Source: CAWHOW01 sp963831005
GTDB taxonomy: Bacteria > Bacteroidota > Bacteroidia > Bacteroidales > CG2-30-32-10
Direction: 5' to 3'
Assembly (NCBI GenBank): GCA_963831005.1
Contig: CAWHOW010000015.1
Location: 186,001 to 250,000 of the forward strand
DNA: 64,000 bases
The position numbers and the translations under genes are program-made. Of the stretch, positions 10,104-19,848 are shown piece after piece (position 1 is the stretch's first letter; each line of letters begins with the position of its first letter). The notes beneath the pieces were generated by a model that saw only the letters and a list, made by a program, of their open reading frames with translations, was not told the DNA's origin and did no database searches.

Positions 10104-10375
10104 AATAATATTCTCCTATGTGAAAATTATAAATGTTGTGATTCAGGTATTTATTAATAGAAAATGTAAAATTAATAAATATTTGCCTGATTCTAATTCA
10201 ATAAATCAACCTTTAGACGTGAATTATTTGTTAAAGTTGCCTTATCAATTAATAATAAAATAATGGATAATGTTTTTCTTGACATAAAAAATACTGAATA
10301 TCTACATAATGATGTACAAATGATTTTGTTTAGACCGCGTATTTATTAAATTATTGTTAATTTATTTCTTTACTA

Positions 10376-10405
10376 TTGTTATGAAACATAATAGTTATAC
10401 TTTTG
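10376..10405 (+). promoter_or_regulatory. Promoter of the marR-efflux operon
   Basis: TTG at 10376-10378, a 19-base spacer and TACTTTTG at 10398-10405 match the Bacteroidota -33/-7 consensus (TTTG, N19, TAnnTTTG). It lies 28 bases before the marR ATG. The rest of the 10104-10433 gap is AT-rich with no gene or strong repeat. A MarR binding palindrome could not be defined by eye. Confidence 0.6.
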
Positions 10406-10433
10406 TAACCTTTTTAAAAACAAGTCAAGTATT

Positions 10434-10883
10434 ATGGAGCATACAAAATTATCGGAGTTTACTGATGATCTCGTTTCAATAAAACCACTTTTTTATAGAT
10501 CTTTCGGGCGACCAGGATATCTTAATTCTAATATTACACCTGGCGCTTATTACGTTTTGCACCTTCTCGCAAGAGAGGGGGAACTATCGATGACGGAAAT
10601 TGGCGAATGGCTATATATTTCTAAGCCAAATGTTACAACACTGATTGATAAGCTGATTGAAAAAGGGTTTACAGAAAGATTGCATGACAAACAAGACAGG
10701 CGAATCATAAATATTAAAGTAACAAAAAAAGGGTTAGCATTTGTAGAAAAGAGTCAAAAGGAATTCGGCAACCAAGTTAAAAAAAAGCTGCTCACCCTTT
10801 CCGAGAAAGAGCTTAACAAGCTGATTGTCTCGTTTCAAACAATAAAAGAAATAATGTCCAAAATATCAACCTCGAAAAATTAA
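10434..10883 (+). CDS. MarR-family transcriptional regulator
   Basis: 149 residues with the winged-helix MarR layout: an N-terminal dimerisation helix, the recognition segment 'ISKPNVTTLIDKLIEKGFTERL' (residues about 63-84) and the wing 'DKQDRRIINIKVTKKG', where the D-x-R-R-x-x-x-x-x-L/V-T motif is typical. It is a DNA-binding repressor that usually responds to phenolic or lipophilic compounds. It is the first gene of an apparent operon with the HlyD, EmrB-type and TolC-type genes (gap to hlyD 36 bases), so it very probably controls this efflux pump. Confidence 0.92.
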   Translation: MEHTKLSEFTDDLVSIKPLFYRSFGRPGYLNSNITPGAYYVLHLLAREGELSMTEIGEWLYISKPNVTTLIDKLIEKGFTERLHDKQDRRIINIKVTKKGLAFVEKSQKEFGNQVKKKLLTLSEKELNKLIVSFQTIKEIMSKISTSKN

Positions 10884-10919
10884 TAGAAATTCAGAATAAT
10901 CTTTAGAAAGGAATATAAT

Positions 10920-11940
10920 ATGGAGAATCAACCGGAAATTATAAGCAAGAAAAAGAAAAAACTTACGAGGTATATTCCTCTGGTTTTAGTCGTTATAATT
11001 GTAGTTACCCTTGGCTCGGATGTGGTACAAAAATTACCTGAAATACATTTCTACCGATGACGCCTATTTGGAATCGGATAATGTTTCCGTTAGTTCAAAG
11101 ATAACCGGAAGAATTATAAGCGAGTTTGCTGATGAAGGCGATTCTGTTAAAAAAGGTACGCTGCTTGCCGAACTCGACAGCACTGACCTTATTGCTCAGA
11201 AGAATCAGGCTATCGCTTTAAAGAACCAGTCAGTTACAACCAAAGCCCAATCGGAAGCTTCATACAAATACGATGAGGAAAATATAAAAGTATTGAAAGT
11301 CGGGCTTGATAAAGCTCAGGAAGATTTCAACAGGGCAAAGGTGCAGTACGATGGCAATGTTATTACAAAGGAAGTGTATGATCATTTGAAAAAAGCACTT
11401 GAAGCTGCTCAGGCACAATATGATGCTTCTAGTTCAGTGCTAGATGTATCAAAAGCTAAGATCGAAAGCGCTGCATCTGCCATTAAAACCGCAGAAGCAC
11501 AGGTTGCCGTGCTTGAAACACAACTTAGGAATACAAAACTATATGCCCCTATGGATGGCATTATTGCAAGGAGATGGTTGCTGCCGGGAGATGTAACAGC
11601 AACAGGGCAATCAGTTTTCACAATTACCAATAACAAAAAATTCTGGGTTATCATTTATCTTGAAGAAACACGAATCGCTAAGGTTCATTTGGGACAACAG
11701 GCAAAATTTACCATTGATGCTTTTTCAGATGTTACGTTCAATGGAAAAATATATGATATCGGGTCTAATACCGCTTCGCAGTTTTCGCTTATACCTCCAA
11801 GCAATGCATCAGGTAATTTTACCAAAGTCACCCAGCGTGTTCCGGTGAAAATTTCAATTGATGGAACAGAAGAAGGGAAAAAGATTTCATCGTTCAGGTT
11901 TTTGGCAGGCATGTCCGTAGTGGTAAAAATAATAAAGTAG
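10920..11940 (+). CDS. HlyD/EmrA-family membrane fusion protein, split by a +1 frameshift
   Basis: The natural start is the ATG at 10920, preceded by AGAAAGGAA. It gives a cytoplasmic basic stretch and a membrane segment ('RYIPLVLVVIIVVTLG') in one frame, which would stop soon after. The rest, from about 11017, reads in another frame: 'WYKNYLKYISTDDAYLES', the biotinyl-lipoyl-like domain, a long coiled-coil hairpin (residues about 85-180) and the beta-barrel ending 'MSVVVKIIK'. Removing one G from the GG at 11018-11019 joins the parts into a normal 339-residue EmrA/HlyD protein. In a tripartite pump this protein links the inner-membrane transporter to the outer-membrane channel. Whether the frameshift is real or a sequence error cannot be told here. 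Confidence 0.85.
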
Positions 11941-11943
11941 AAA

Positions 11944-13572
11944 ATGCGGAAAAGAAGGGTTTCCCCCTCACATCGAATACGAAGATTAGTCAGGAAAAGG
12001 GATTCGGCCTGGCATCCGCAAAGCGACAGCTATAAATGGTGGCTGCTGGCGACTGTCATGATAGGCACCTTCATGGCTGTACTTGATGCCACCATTGTGA
12101 ATGTGGGACTGCCAAAGATAATGGCTTCTTTCGGCATAGGTATTGACAAGGCGGAATGGATAGTAACAGCCTATATGCTTGCAATGGCTGTAATGCTGCC
12201 AACCTCAGGCTGGATGGCAGATAAGTTTGGGTATAAACGAATGTATTTCCTGGGTTTATTATTATTTACATTCGGTTCATTCTTATGCGGATCATCAAGC
12301 GATGAAAATATGCTTATTTTGTCAAGAGTCATTCAAGGACTAGGAGCCGGAATAATACAACCGCTTGGTATGGCTATTATAACCCGCGAATTTCCGCCCA
12401 AGCAAAGAGGAATAGCTTTAGGGTTTTGGGCCATTTCCGCTGCAGCTTCTATTTCATTCGGTCCTCTTATCGGTGGGTATCTTGTAGATAATTTTAACTG
12501 GCAACTTATTTTTGACGTAAATATTCCTGTTGGCATAATTGGTTTGCTAGCGACTGTTGTCATTCAACAGGAATATAAAAACCCGAGGATGCGCAAATTC
12601 GATTATTGGGGATTTATTTCGGTTGTTATATTTTTCCCCTTAACTTTATATGCTCTATCCGAGGGGAATGCAGCTACTAATTCAGCAGGCTGGTCAGCTC
12701 CATACATTTTAATTTGTTTTGCTATAGCAACAATTGCTTTTGCAGTGTTTATCACTGCAGAACTTACAGTTGATGAACCACTGATAGATTTAAGACTGCT
12801 AAAGGACCGCAATTTCGGTATCAGTACTTTGGTAATACTTATCTTTGGCATGGGAATGTTTGGCAGTACATTTCTTTTACCGATTTACATGCAAAGCTCC
12901 CTCAATTACACTGCATTGCAAGCAGGCTCGGTCTTTCTGCCGGTTGGTATTTTACAGGGAATAATGTCGCCGCTATCGGGAAAGATAGCCGATAGAACGA
13001 ATCCTAAAATTCCGATTCTAGTCGGCATTATTTTACTTGCACTCAGCCTTTTCCTTAACTATTTTTTATCCTTTCTTACAGAAAACTCATACATTATGCT
13101 TTCCCTGTATATCAGGGGATTCGCCATGGGCTTGCTGTTTACACCCCTGCAAACAATAGCTATCATGCAGATACCACGTGAAAAAATGGCGCAGGCGGCA
13201 GGAATTAGCAATACTATAAGGCAATTGGGCGGAAGTTTTGGCGTGGCTGTACTGGCTACATTTTTAACCACAAGGGTGGTGTATCATTCACAATTGTATA
13301 GTCAGGCTATTCAGCCAAAGTCGCAGATATATACCAATACCACCACACGGATTACCTACCAGATGGAGCACAACTTAGGAAGTTCTCCACAAAATGCTTT
13401 TAAACAAAGCCAGATGGTTATGATGGGTAATGTGAACAAACAGGCATATATACAGGGCATAGACGATGATTTCTTTATTGCAACTTTAATTACAATAATA
13501 GGAGTTATTCCTGTACTATTCCTTGTAGTAAAGAAGAAAGAAAAACCTCAATTAATAAAGAGAGAGAAATGA
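11944..13572 (+). CDS. DHA2-family MFS drug transporter (EmrB/QacA type)
   Basis: 542 residues with about 14 predicted membrane helices. 'FMAVLDATIVNVGLPKI' in the first helix (DATIVNVALP motif C-like signature of DHA2 transporters), 'GWMADKFGYKRMY' (motif A in loop 2-3) and 'RVIQGLGAGIIQPLGMAII' (motif B) identify a proton-driven multidrug exporter. The first 30 residues are arginine-rich, and a later start is possible. It follows the HlyD stop by 3 bases and overlaps the TolC gene start by 4, so the three are translationally coupled. Intact, unlike both of its partners. Confidence 0.92.
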   Translation: MRKRRVSPSHRIRRLVRKRDSAWHPQSDSYKWWLLATVMIGTFMAVLDATIVNVGLPKIMASFGIGIDKAEWIVTAYMLAMAVMLPTSGWMADKFGYKRMYFLGLLLFTFGSFLCGSSSDENMLILSRVIQGLGAGIIQPLGMAIITREFPPKQRGIALGFWAISAAASISFGPLIGGYLVDNFNWQLIFDVNIPVGIIGLLATVVIQQEYKNPRMRKFDYWGFISVVIFFPLTLYALSEGNAATNSAGWSAPYILICFAIATIAFAVFITAELTVDEPLIDLRLLKDRNFGISTLVILIFGMGMFGSTFLLPIYMQSSLNYTALQAGSVFLPVGILQGIMSPLSGKIADRTNPKIPILVGIILLALSLFLNYFLSFLTENSYIMLSLYIRGFAMGLLFTPLQTIAIMQIPREKMAQAAGISNTIRQLGGSFGVAVLATFLTTRVVYHSQLYSQAIQPKSQIYTNTTTRITYQMEHNLGSSPQNAFKQSQMVMMGNVNKQAYIQGIDDDFFIATLITIIGVIPVLFLVVKKKEKPQLIKREK

Positions 13573-14916
13573 ACAGACTAAGATTTGATTTAATATTCAG
13601 AGTAGTTTTTGTGCTTGGCATTGCCTTTAATATCAATGTTAAAGGGCAAAGCTGGAACCGACAAAAACAGCTATACAATTTCAGGTGACTCATTAACGCT
13701 TGCCAAAATAATAAGTACAGTGGTCCAAACTCATCCTTCTGTTAAAGAGATGATTGAAGCCATTACATCAGCAGACGCAGGCGTTGGCATGGCTAAATCG
13801 GGCTATTATCCAAATGCTGAAGCGGAAGCTTCATACACCCGCCTTGGCCCTGCCAGCGAGCTTTCTATTCCGCATCTGGGCTCGTTTGAACTTTACCCGG
13901 TGAATAATTATTCGGTATCTGTTAACGTTGAAGAGAACATTTACGATTTCGGCAAAACAGCTAAAAATGTAGCTATTGCAAATGAAGTTAAAAACCTCAG
14001 CACCCTTTCGGTGGAACAGGTTAAGCAAAAACTCGCCTCAATGGTTACTTATTTGTATTATACTGCCGTCTATCTGCAGGAAGCCATTATAATTAATAAA
14101 GAACAGCTCCGGACACTGAATGACCACCTTGATTTTGTTACAAAAAAGAAAGAAAGCGGTTCAGCTACACAGTATGAAATATTAAGTACGAACGTAAAGA
14201 TATCCAATGTGCAAAGCCAGGGTATTGATATGCTTGCTGCGCTTGATGACAAACTTACCGAGCTTAACTCGCTTATGGGACAAGCTCCCGCCACCCGTTT
14301 TGCAGTTAAAAAGGACACACAAATCAAATTGCCCGATCATCCATCTGATTCGCTGATACCTTTTGCTTACGCCCATCGTGATGAGACTAAGATACTTAGC
14401 GAAAAGACAACAATAGCGGATTTAAAGTATAAGATCATCAAGGGACAGAACAATCCGGTTTTCCAACTGTATGCTTCCGGGGGAGATAAAAACGGCTTTT
14501 TCCCAAATCTCAATGCCATGACTTTGAACTTTGTAGCTGGTGTTGGTTTTAAATATATGCTTTTCGACGGCACGAGGACAAAGTATTCTCTACTACAGGC
14601 AAAATCTTCTATGCAGACCACTACACTGGAAACGGATATTGCCAAGCGCAACATTTCGAGCGAAGTTACTGAAAACCAGGAGAACATTTATTCAGCACTT
14701 AAAAAAGTTGAACATAATGAGCTGCAACTGAAACAGGCGCAGGAAGCATTTGCCCTTGCCCAGACAAGCTTTACCGCTGGCAGTATTACCAACCTCGATA
14801 TGCTTGATGCCGCCACCTCCGTTTCGGAAAGCAAACTGCTGCTGCTGAAATCTAAGATAGATTACATATTGAACGTTTACAAGCTGAAGGCTTCAATTGG
14901 GGAGCGGCTGTACTAG
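13569..14916 (+). CDS. TolC-family outer-membrane efflux protein, split by a +1 frameshift
   Basis: The ATG at 13569 overlaps the transporter stop and encodes a signal peptide ('FRVVFVLGIAFNINVKGQS') that then hits a stop at 13686. The mature part continues in the next frame from about 13650 ('DKNSYTISGDSLTLAKI') to 14916. Removing one base, most simply one C of the CC at 13657-13658, yields a 448-residue TolC/OEP protein with two repeats of long coiled-coil helices and strands. It would form the outer-membrane channel of the EmrAB-type pump. This is the second frameshift in the same operon. Confidence 0.85.
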
Positions 14917-15038
14917 TTAGGAGTTTAGAGTTGGGGGTCCTAAGCCTACGACTTAGAAGTAGCTTGGCTCACACCAGTAAACGCTGCCGCAGCATAAATA
15001 ACAGTTACCCGATTATATGGATTTTCCCGATAGCCTAT

Positions 15039-15086
15039 TCGCCCGTTTTGCAGAAGGACTCCTGTATTGAGCGGGCGATTTCTTTT
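15039..15086 (+). terminator. Probable terminator of the efflux operon
   Basis: TCGCCCG at 15039-15045 pairs with CGGGCGA at 15072-15078 and is followed by TTTCTTTTT. The loop contains a small inner AGGA/TCCT pair. The stem is not long, but the T run and its position after tolC fit an intrinsic terminator. Confidence 0.5.
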
Positions 15087-15091
15087 TGCCA

Positions 15092-15143
15092 TTAACTGGT
15101 CTGTGCGACTTACCCAACGACCTGCGCCACACACCTGAGCACA
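15092..15143. repeat. 21-bp-period array II, left arm (interrupted by the group II intron)
   Basis: Two and a half degenerate 21-base units (15092-15112, 15113-15133, then 10 bases up to 15143) with the pattern CNCAACGACCTGCGC. The register resumes exactly after the intron at 17066: the last 10 bases here plus the first 11 bases after the intron make one complete unit. Confidence 0.75.
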
Positions 15144-17065
15144 GTGCGCCTCGAAGAAAGAGGACAGTAGTTCTTTGACGAGCTTTCAATGAGATGGTGG
15201 ACGACCCACCGGAAGCGACTTACAGGAGTAGCTTCCAAACCACTTTATGGTGCTGTAATCAAAAGTTATGGTGCTGAGCGATAAAGAGCAAGGTTTTGCA
15301 GCAAGCAAAATCAGGTAAGGTTAAAGGAGATGAACGAAAGTAAACCTCTGAAGAAGTGTCGAGACAATGTAACCCGTTGACAAAACTGTTGATTTTGTGC
15401 TATCGGCAGGAAGAGTATAGCAGACACCTGTTTACCGGCTATGCGTCAACCGATATTAAGGAGGCATGACCTTTAATCAGGCTCATTGAAGGAACGAGGG
15501 AAACCTCCCGATGATGTTAGGTTGTCACTATAAGGCTACCGCTTGAGGATTCGCTGGACAATCAAAGAGAAACGGCACAAGTGAAGCAACACGAGGCTAA
15601 AATATCGAAGCATCGAGAGGAGACGGACTAAGTAGTAGTAGTGAAGATAATCATGGAAACATGAAAGGAGCGAAGGACTTAGGTCATTTAGTAGAACAAG
15701 TTTTAACAATCGCCAAAAGGAGAGGATTAGAATGAGTGAAACAAAACCAATACCTGTAACAAAACAGATGGTATGGGTAGCATACAAAAAGGTGAAAGCC
15801 AACAAAGGCTCAGCAGGAGTTGACGGGGAAAGTCTTAAAATATTTGAAGAAAGACTATCCGGCAACCTGTATAAAGTCTGGAACAGGCTTTCATCGGGTA
15901 CATATTTTCCGCCCCCAGTAAAGGAAGTAGAGATACCAAAAGAAGACGGGAAAACCCGAAAGCTTGGCATACCTACGGTAGGGGACAGAGTGGCACAGAT
16001 GGTAGTAAAAGATTATCTTGAACCAAGAATGGAAAGAATCTTCCACGAGAACAGTTATGGTTATCGTCCAAACCGCAGTGCACATGATGCATTGGCAAAG
16101 GCGAGACGAAATTGTTGGCTGTACAGTTGGGTGGTAGATATTGACATAAAAGGTTTCTTCGATAACATCAGTCATGAAAAGTTACTCCTTGCTTTAGACA
16201 AGCATGTGAGTGAAAAGTGGGTTAAGATGTATATTAAACGCTGGCTTAATGCACCTGTGCAAAAAGAAGGCGGAGAACTGATATACAAAGAAGGAAAAGG
16301 GACACCGCAGGGCGGAGTCATAAGTCCTTTGCTTGCCAACTTGTTTCTGCACTATGCTTTTGACCAATGGCTAACAAAGCGCTTTTGGGGTGCGAAATTC
16401 GAGCGATATGCCGATGACATCATTGTGCATTGCCGCACCAAAGAGCAAGCGGAAAAATTACTTGAAAGGCTTGAAGAACGAATGCAGAATTGTGAACTGG
16501 AACTACACCCTGAAAAGACAAAGATTGTTTACTGCAAAGACCACAAACGAACAGGGAATTATAAACATGTGAAGTTTGATTTTCTGGGGTACACCTTCAA
16601 ACCACGAACATCAAAGGGGAAGGAGGATGGATATAAGTTTCTGGGATTTGATTTAGGGATAAGCGTAAAATCAGGGAAACGTATTTTGACAATGCTACGA
16701 CAAAGCCATTTTCATCGGTGGACATCAAACACCATTGAAGGAATCGCAGCAGAACTGAACCCCAAATTTCGGGGATGGTTGAATTATTACGGAAAGTTTC
16801 GGAAATCAGCAATGTCATTTATTTTTTATAATTTTCATCGCAGGCTACTCAAATGGATTATGAACAGGTATAAAGCATTAAGAAACAATATTGGCAAAGC
16901 CTACGGTATGCTTATGCGTATTAGAAAAGCAAAACCTACATTGTTTGAACCCTGGAAACAAGGTTTCTTTGTTAAAGGTTTAAAAATGACAAAAGCCGTA
17001 TGAAGCGAGAGTTTCCCGTACGGTTTTGTGAGAGGCTTGGGCTGAAATGCCCTTGCCTACTCGAC
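15144..17065 (+). mobile_element. Complete group II intron (1922 bp)
   Basis: The 5' end GTGCGCC at 15144 fits the GUGYG consensus. Domain V is at about 16994-17026: AGC triad start, AGCCGTA pairing with TACGGTTT, GAGA tetraloop region. Domain VI follows at 17031-17065 with a candidate bulged branch-point A at 17059, seven bases from the 3' end CTACTCGAC. An EBS1-like TGTGCT at 15396-15401 is complementary to the last six exon bases AGCACA (15138-15143), which supports the 5' boundary. Joining 15143 to 17066 restores a 21-base repeat unit in register, which independently supports both boundaries. The intron encodes its own reverse transcriptase. It sits after the tolC terminator in non-coding repeat DNA, a harmless site. 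Confidence 0.92.
15732..17003 (+). CDS. ltrA: Group II intron reverse transcriptase/maturase
   Basis: 423 residues with the RT fingers/palm motifs in order: 'RKLGIPTVGDRVAQMVV', 'SYGYRPNRSAHDAL', 'VVDIDIKGFFDNI', 'GTPQGGVISPLLANL', and the catalytic 'RYADDIIVHC' (YADD, residues about 226-235). A maturase X/thumb region follows ('FRGWLNYYGKF' matches GIIM). There is no HNH endonuclease domain, so the intron would retrohome using replication-fork primers or nicks. The reading frame is intact and the YADD is present, so it could be active. The stop codon lies inside domain V. An AGGAGAGGA ribosome site precedes the ATG. Confidence 0.95.
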   Translation: MSETKPIPVTKQMVWVAYKKVKANKGSAGVDGESLKIFEERLSGNLYKVWNRLSSGTYFPPPVKEVEIPKEDGKTRKLGIPTVGDRVAQMVVKDYLEPRMERIFHENSYGYRPNRSAHDALAKARRNCWLYSWVVDIDIKGFFDNISHEKLLLALDKHVSEKWVKMYIKRWLNAPVQKEGGELIYKEGKGTPQGGVISPLLANLFLHYAFDQWLTKRFWGAKFERYADDIIVHCRTKEQAEKLLERLEERMQNCELELHPEKTKIVYCKDHKRTGNYKHVKFDFLGYTFKPRTSKGKEDGYKFLGFDLGISVKSGKRILTMLRQSHFHRWTSNTIEGIAAELNPKFRGWLNYYGKFRKSAMSFIFYNFHRRLLKWIMNRYKALRNNIGKAYGMLMRIRKAKPTLFEPWKQGFFVKGLKMTKAV

Positions 17066-17374
17066 TGCGCGAGTTCCTCAACGACCTGCGCAATATACTC
17101 AACGACATCCGCGAGTTACTGAATGGACACCTTTAATCACAGAAGGTACTACTTTTGTCACTCAACGGATACCCTGAGATACTGAACGGACACCCTGGTC
17201 ACTTACGGTGGTGCCCCAATGACAAAAGCAAGTCTTTCAGTCATTAAAACAAGTCCTTCAGTGAGTGAAGCAAGCCCTCCAATCATTAAAGCATGTGCCC
17301 AAATGAGTGAATCAAGTGCGCAAGTAACTTGCACAAGAGCGCCAATAAGGTCTGGTGATTCGCTAATTAAGTAA
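17066..17374. repeat. 21-bp-period array II, right arm (degenerate)
   Basis: From the intron 3' end the sequence runs in 21-base units. The first group has CTCAACGAC starts (17077, 17098), then CTGAACGGACACC variants. From about 17215 comes a second group with the pattern CCAATNANT...CAAG (for example CCAATCATTAAAGCA and CCAAATGAGTGAATCA). A 51-codon frame at 17219-17374 ('MTKASLS' start, seven-residue period) is open through the second group, and an L-N-D-L-R-N-I heptad frame through the first. Neither has a ribosome site I can defend, so I list them as repeat, not genes. Confidence 0.75.
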
Positions 17375-17398
17375 TGAATAAATGGAATAACTACCTAC

Positions 17399-19321
17399 TC
17401 AATTCCCATTGCAGTTCTTCTTTATAATAGAGAACGCTTCTTTAATACCCAGTTCGCCGGCTTTGCTGAAGTTTTCGCAGGCTGCTTGTTTCAGATTTAG
17501 ATAATACAGCAGGAACCCGTTGTTAAAATAAGCATCGGCAAATTCGGGGTTTTGATTAATAGCTTTTTCATAATCGTAGTTGGCGCCATAAAAGTCGTTC
17601 AGCAGGCACTTCACATAAGCACGGTCGTACAAGGCAAAATAAAAGTCGGGCTCAAGCCTGATGGCTTTGGTAAAATCGGCTAATGCCGCCTTGCACTTGC
17701 CTTTCCGTTCTTTTTCATGCTTTTCCTGCAGAGGATTGCTAATAATATACTGGTCGCTACCGCTGTTGTTTTCCGCTTCAAGTTCGCGGCAGGTGTTAAT
17801 GCCACGGGCAAATATGGCAATAACATTAAGACTGTCGGAAGAAATAATTTTATCTAATAAAGCTTTGGCCTCTTTCAGCAACTGCATATCTGATTTATAA
17901 ATTGCTAAGACTAACTGCGATTGAGGAGTATTGTCATTGATTTGTTTAACCGTATGCACAAGGCTTGAATCCTTACTGAACGATGCTTTGTTTTTAAGGC
18001 AAAGGTTCAGCCTGTTCTTAAAGTTGTAATCTTCCAGCATAAGCGAAAAATCTTTAGCGCTGTAGTTAGCACTATCTTTTTCGGTGATATAATATATGGG
18101 GAGAAAGTTGTTGTTGGCATTATCGGGCTTGATGTCGGAAGTGTTATGAAAATCTGCATTCAAATGATTCAGTTTATTAAGCAAAAGCGAATCCTTGTTG
18201 AACTGCAGGCTGTCGCTGCTGTGAAAAATATCGCTCATCAGCTTGCCCACTTCAATATCTTTCTGTGCACCAGTATAATCTTTCATTTGGGCTTTTAGTT
18301 GCGAACGGTAGTAATACGCTTCCATAAAATAAGGATAAAGGGAAATAACCTTATCGTAATCGGCCATAGCACCTTTTAAATCCTCAACAGCTTGTTTAAG
18401 TTTGGCGCGGTTAAAAAGGGCTTCAATATTAGTGGGGTTAAGAAGGATAACCTTATTAAAATCAGAGATAGCCATGGGATAGTTCCTCTGGTTGGCATAC
18501 AACACCGCACGGCCAAAATAAGCATAGGAATTGCGTGGTTCATAATGTATCACCTTATTATAATCATCCATTGCTTTAGCTGTATCGTTCAGCTTAATAT
18601 CCACATCTGCAAGATTATAATATGCAAGTGTACTGGTAGAATCTATTTTCAGTGCAAGGTTGTAATCGTCAACAGCTTCCTGTATAAGTGACATTTTATA
18701 TTTGGTCATTCCGCGCAGTGCAATGGCATCAACGTTCTTAGGATTGATCTTTACAACAGCATCGTAATCACTAACAGCATCCTTATAATCGGAAATAGCA
18801 TCTTCAGCCTGGGCTTTACACAAAAGGCCATCTTCACCTAAAGCTTTAAGGTCGAGTGCTTTTTTGCAATCGCTGATGGACTCTTTAAATTTATTACTGG
18901 CAAGATAAATGAAAGCCCGTTCAACATATAGTTCTGCATTATCAGGATTTTTATCAATGACTTTATTAATATCATCAATAGCTTCTTGATACTTTCCAAG
19001 CCTGTATCTGGTAAGCGAACGATATTGATAGGCTTCGTAAAACAAATACCCGTATTTAGACACTGCCAGGGTGAAATCTTCCTCGGCGCCATAATTGTCA
19101 AGCAGAAAATATTTGCACAATCCCCTGTAAAAATAAGCTTCGCAATTGTCCGGCTCGGCAACAAGGCATTTATTAAGCTTTGTTATGGCATCAAAATAAT
19201 TATGTTTGTCAATGTCGGCTTTGGCATTTTCTATAAAAGCTTTAAAATTGTATTGGGCAAAAACAGGGCTTGCACACAGCAGGGCGAAGAGAATTACTAT
19301 ATAAAACTTTTTGCTTTTCAC
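17399..19321 (-). CDS. Secreted tetratricopeptide-repeat protein
   Basis: About 640 residues with a signal peptide ('FALLCASPVFAQ') and at least nine TPR units through residue about 340 ('AYYNLADVDIKLNDTAKAMDDYNKVI', 34-residue period), a divergent middle, and two further TPRs at the end. TPR proteins act as scaffolds; in Bacteroidota such exported ones often belong to envelope complexes, but no partner is evident here. An upstream ATG at 19336 is possible, but a TATTTTTG -7 box on the minus strand (19326-19333) lies after it. I therefore prefer the GTG at 19321, which starts a normal signal peptide ('VKSKKFYIVI'). Confidence 0.8.
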   Translation of the reverse strand: MKSKKFYIVILFALLCASPVFAQYNFKAFIENAKADIDKHNYFDAITKLNKCLVAEPDNCEAYFYRGLCKYFLLDNYGAEEDFTLAVSKYGYLFYEAYQYRSLTRYRLGKYQEAIDDINKVIDKNPDNAELYVERAFIYLASNKFKESISDCKKALDLKALGEDGLLCKAQAEDAISDYKDAVSDYDAVVKINPKNVDAIALRGMTKYKMSLIQEAVDDYNLALKIDSTSTLAYYNLADVDIKLNDTAKAMDDYNKVIHYEPRNSYAYFGRAVLYANQRNYPMAISDFNKVILLNPTNIEALFNRAKLKQAVEDLKGAMADYDKVISLYPYFMEAYYYRSQLKAQMKDYTGAQKDIEVGKLMSDIFHSSDSLQFNKDSLLLNKLNHLNADFHNTSDIKPDNANNNFLPIYYITEKDSANYSAKDFSLMLEDYNFKNRLNLCLKNKASFSKDSSLVHTVKQINDNTPQSQLVLAIYKSDMQLLKEAKALLDKIISSDSLNVIAIFARGINTCRELEAENNSGSDQYIISNPLQEKHEKERKGKCKAALADFTKAIRLEPDFYFALYDRAYVKCLLNDFYGANYDYEKAINQNPEFADAYFNNGFLLYYLNLKQAACENFSKAGELGIKEAFSIIKKNCNGN

Positions 19322-19484
19322 ATCGCAAAAATACAATTAATAACATTGAATCTGCCTGTCATGCCGAAAGATCAAGATAACAATTGTTAAATTTTTATTA
19401 TGAATGAGAGGATAATATAATGGAACAACAACAGCGTATCAAAAAAAGATTTAACAAACACCATAACTCCTTTGGAAAATTTTG

Positions 19485-19492
19485 TAATTTTG
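19485..19492 (+). promoter_or_regulatory. Bacteroidota -7 box (TAATTTTG)
   Basis: TAATTTTG fits TAnnTTTG and lies 27 bases before the ATG at 19520. A TTTG at 19471-19474 is too close to be a normal -33 box. It probably serves the small secreted protein, the kinase and the response regulator. Confidence 0.45.
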
Positions 19493-19519
19493 AAAAACCG
19501 CTACGGCATAATTTAAACA

Positions 19520-19840
19520 ATGAAGCTCTATAAAATACTTATAATATTTCTTATCTGTTGTCTGCCGGTATTTGTTATTGCACAGGAAGCCGGAGGGTCT
19601 GGTGAAAGTACAGAAAAGCCCAGCCATGCCGAAAAGGCTGAAAAAAGGGCAGCAAAACTAAAGGTAAAACATGATCAGGAAGCATTGACCGGCTATCAGA
19701 AAGCGGTAAAACACCAGCACAAGATACAAACCAAGGCTGTAAGAAAACGAATGAAAAAGTCGCTGAGGGAATCAAGAAGAGAAAAGCCCGGGCATAAAGA
19801 ATTTTTCCTTAAGCGGTGGTTCACAAAAAAGAAAAGGTAA
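19520..19840 (+). CDS. Small lysine-rich secreted protein of unknown function
   Basis: 106 residues. A clear signal peptide ('IIFLICCLPVFVIAQ') is followed by a highly basic, alanine/lysine/glutamate-rich helical stretch ('HAEKAEKRAAKLKVKHDQEA') and a C-terminal end rich in arginine and lysine ('FLKRWFTKKKR'). Similar short basic exported proteins occur in other Bacteroidota, but I know no function. It lies directly upstream of the hybrid kinase gene (9 bases to the kinase ATG at 19849), so it may be co-transcribed with it. Confidence 0.7.
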   Translation: MKLYKILIIFLICCLPVFVIAQEAGGSGESTEKPSHAEKAEKRAAKLKVKHDQEALTGYQKAVKHQHKIQTKAVRKRMKKSLRESRREKPGHKEFFLKRWFTKKKR

Positions 19841-19848
19841 TTACATCA

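Noticed and set aside
11011..11013. TTG start for the HlyD gene
   Set aside because: It would remove the membrane anchor, which is encoded in another frame from ATG 10920 with a good ribosome site.
17219..17374. 51-codon plus-strand frame starting MTKASLS
   Set aside because: It follows the 21-base repeat register and has no supported start signal; kept only as a note within the repeat feature.
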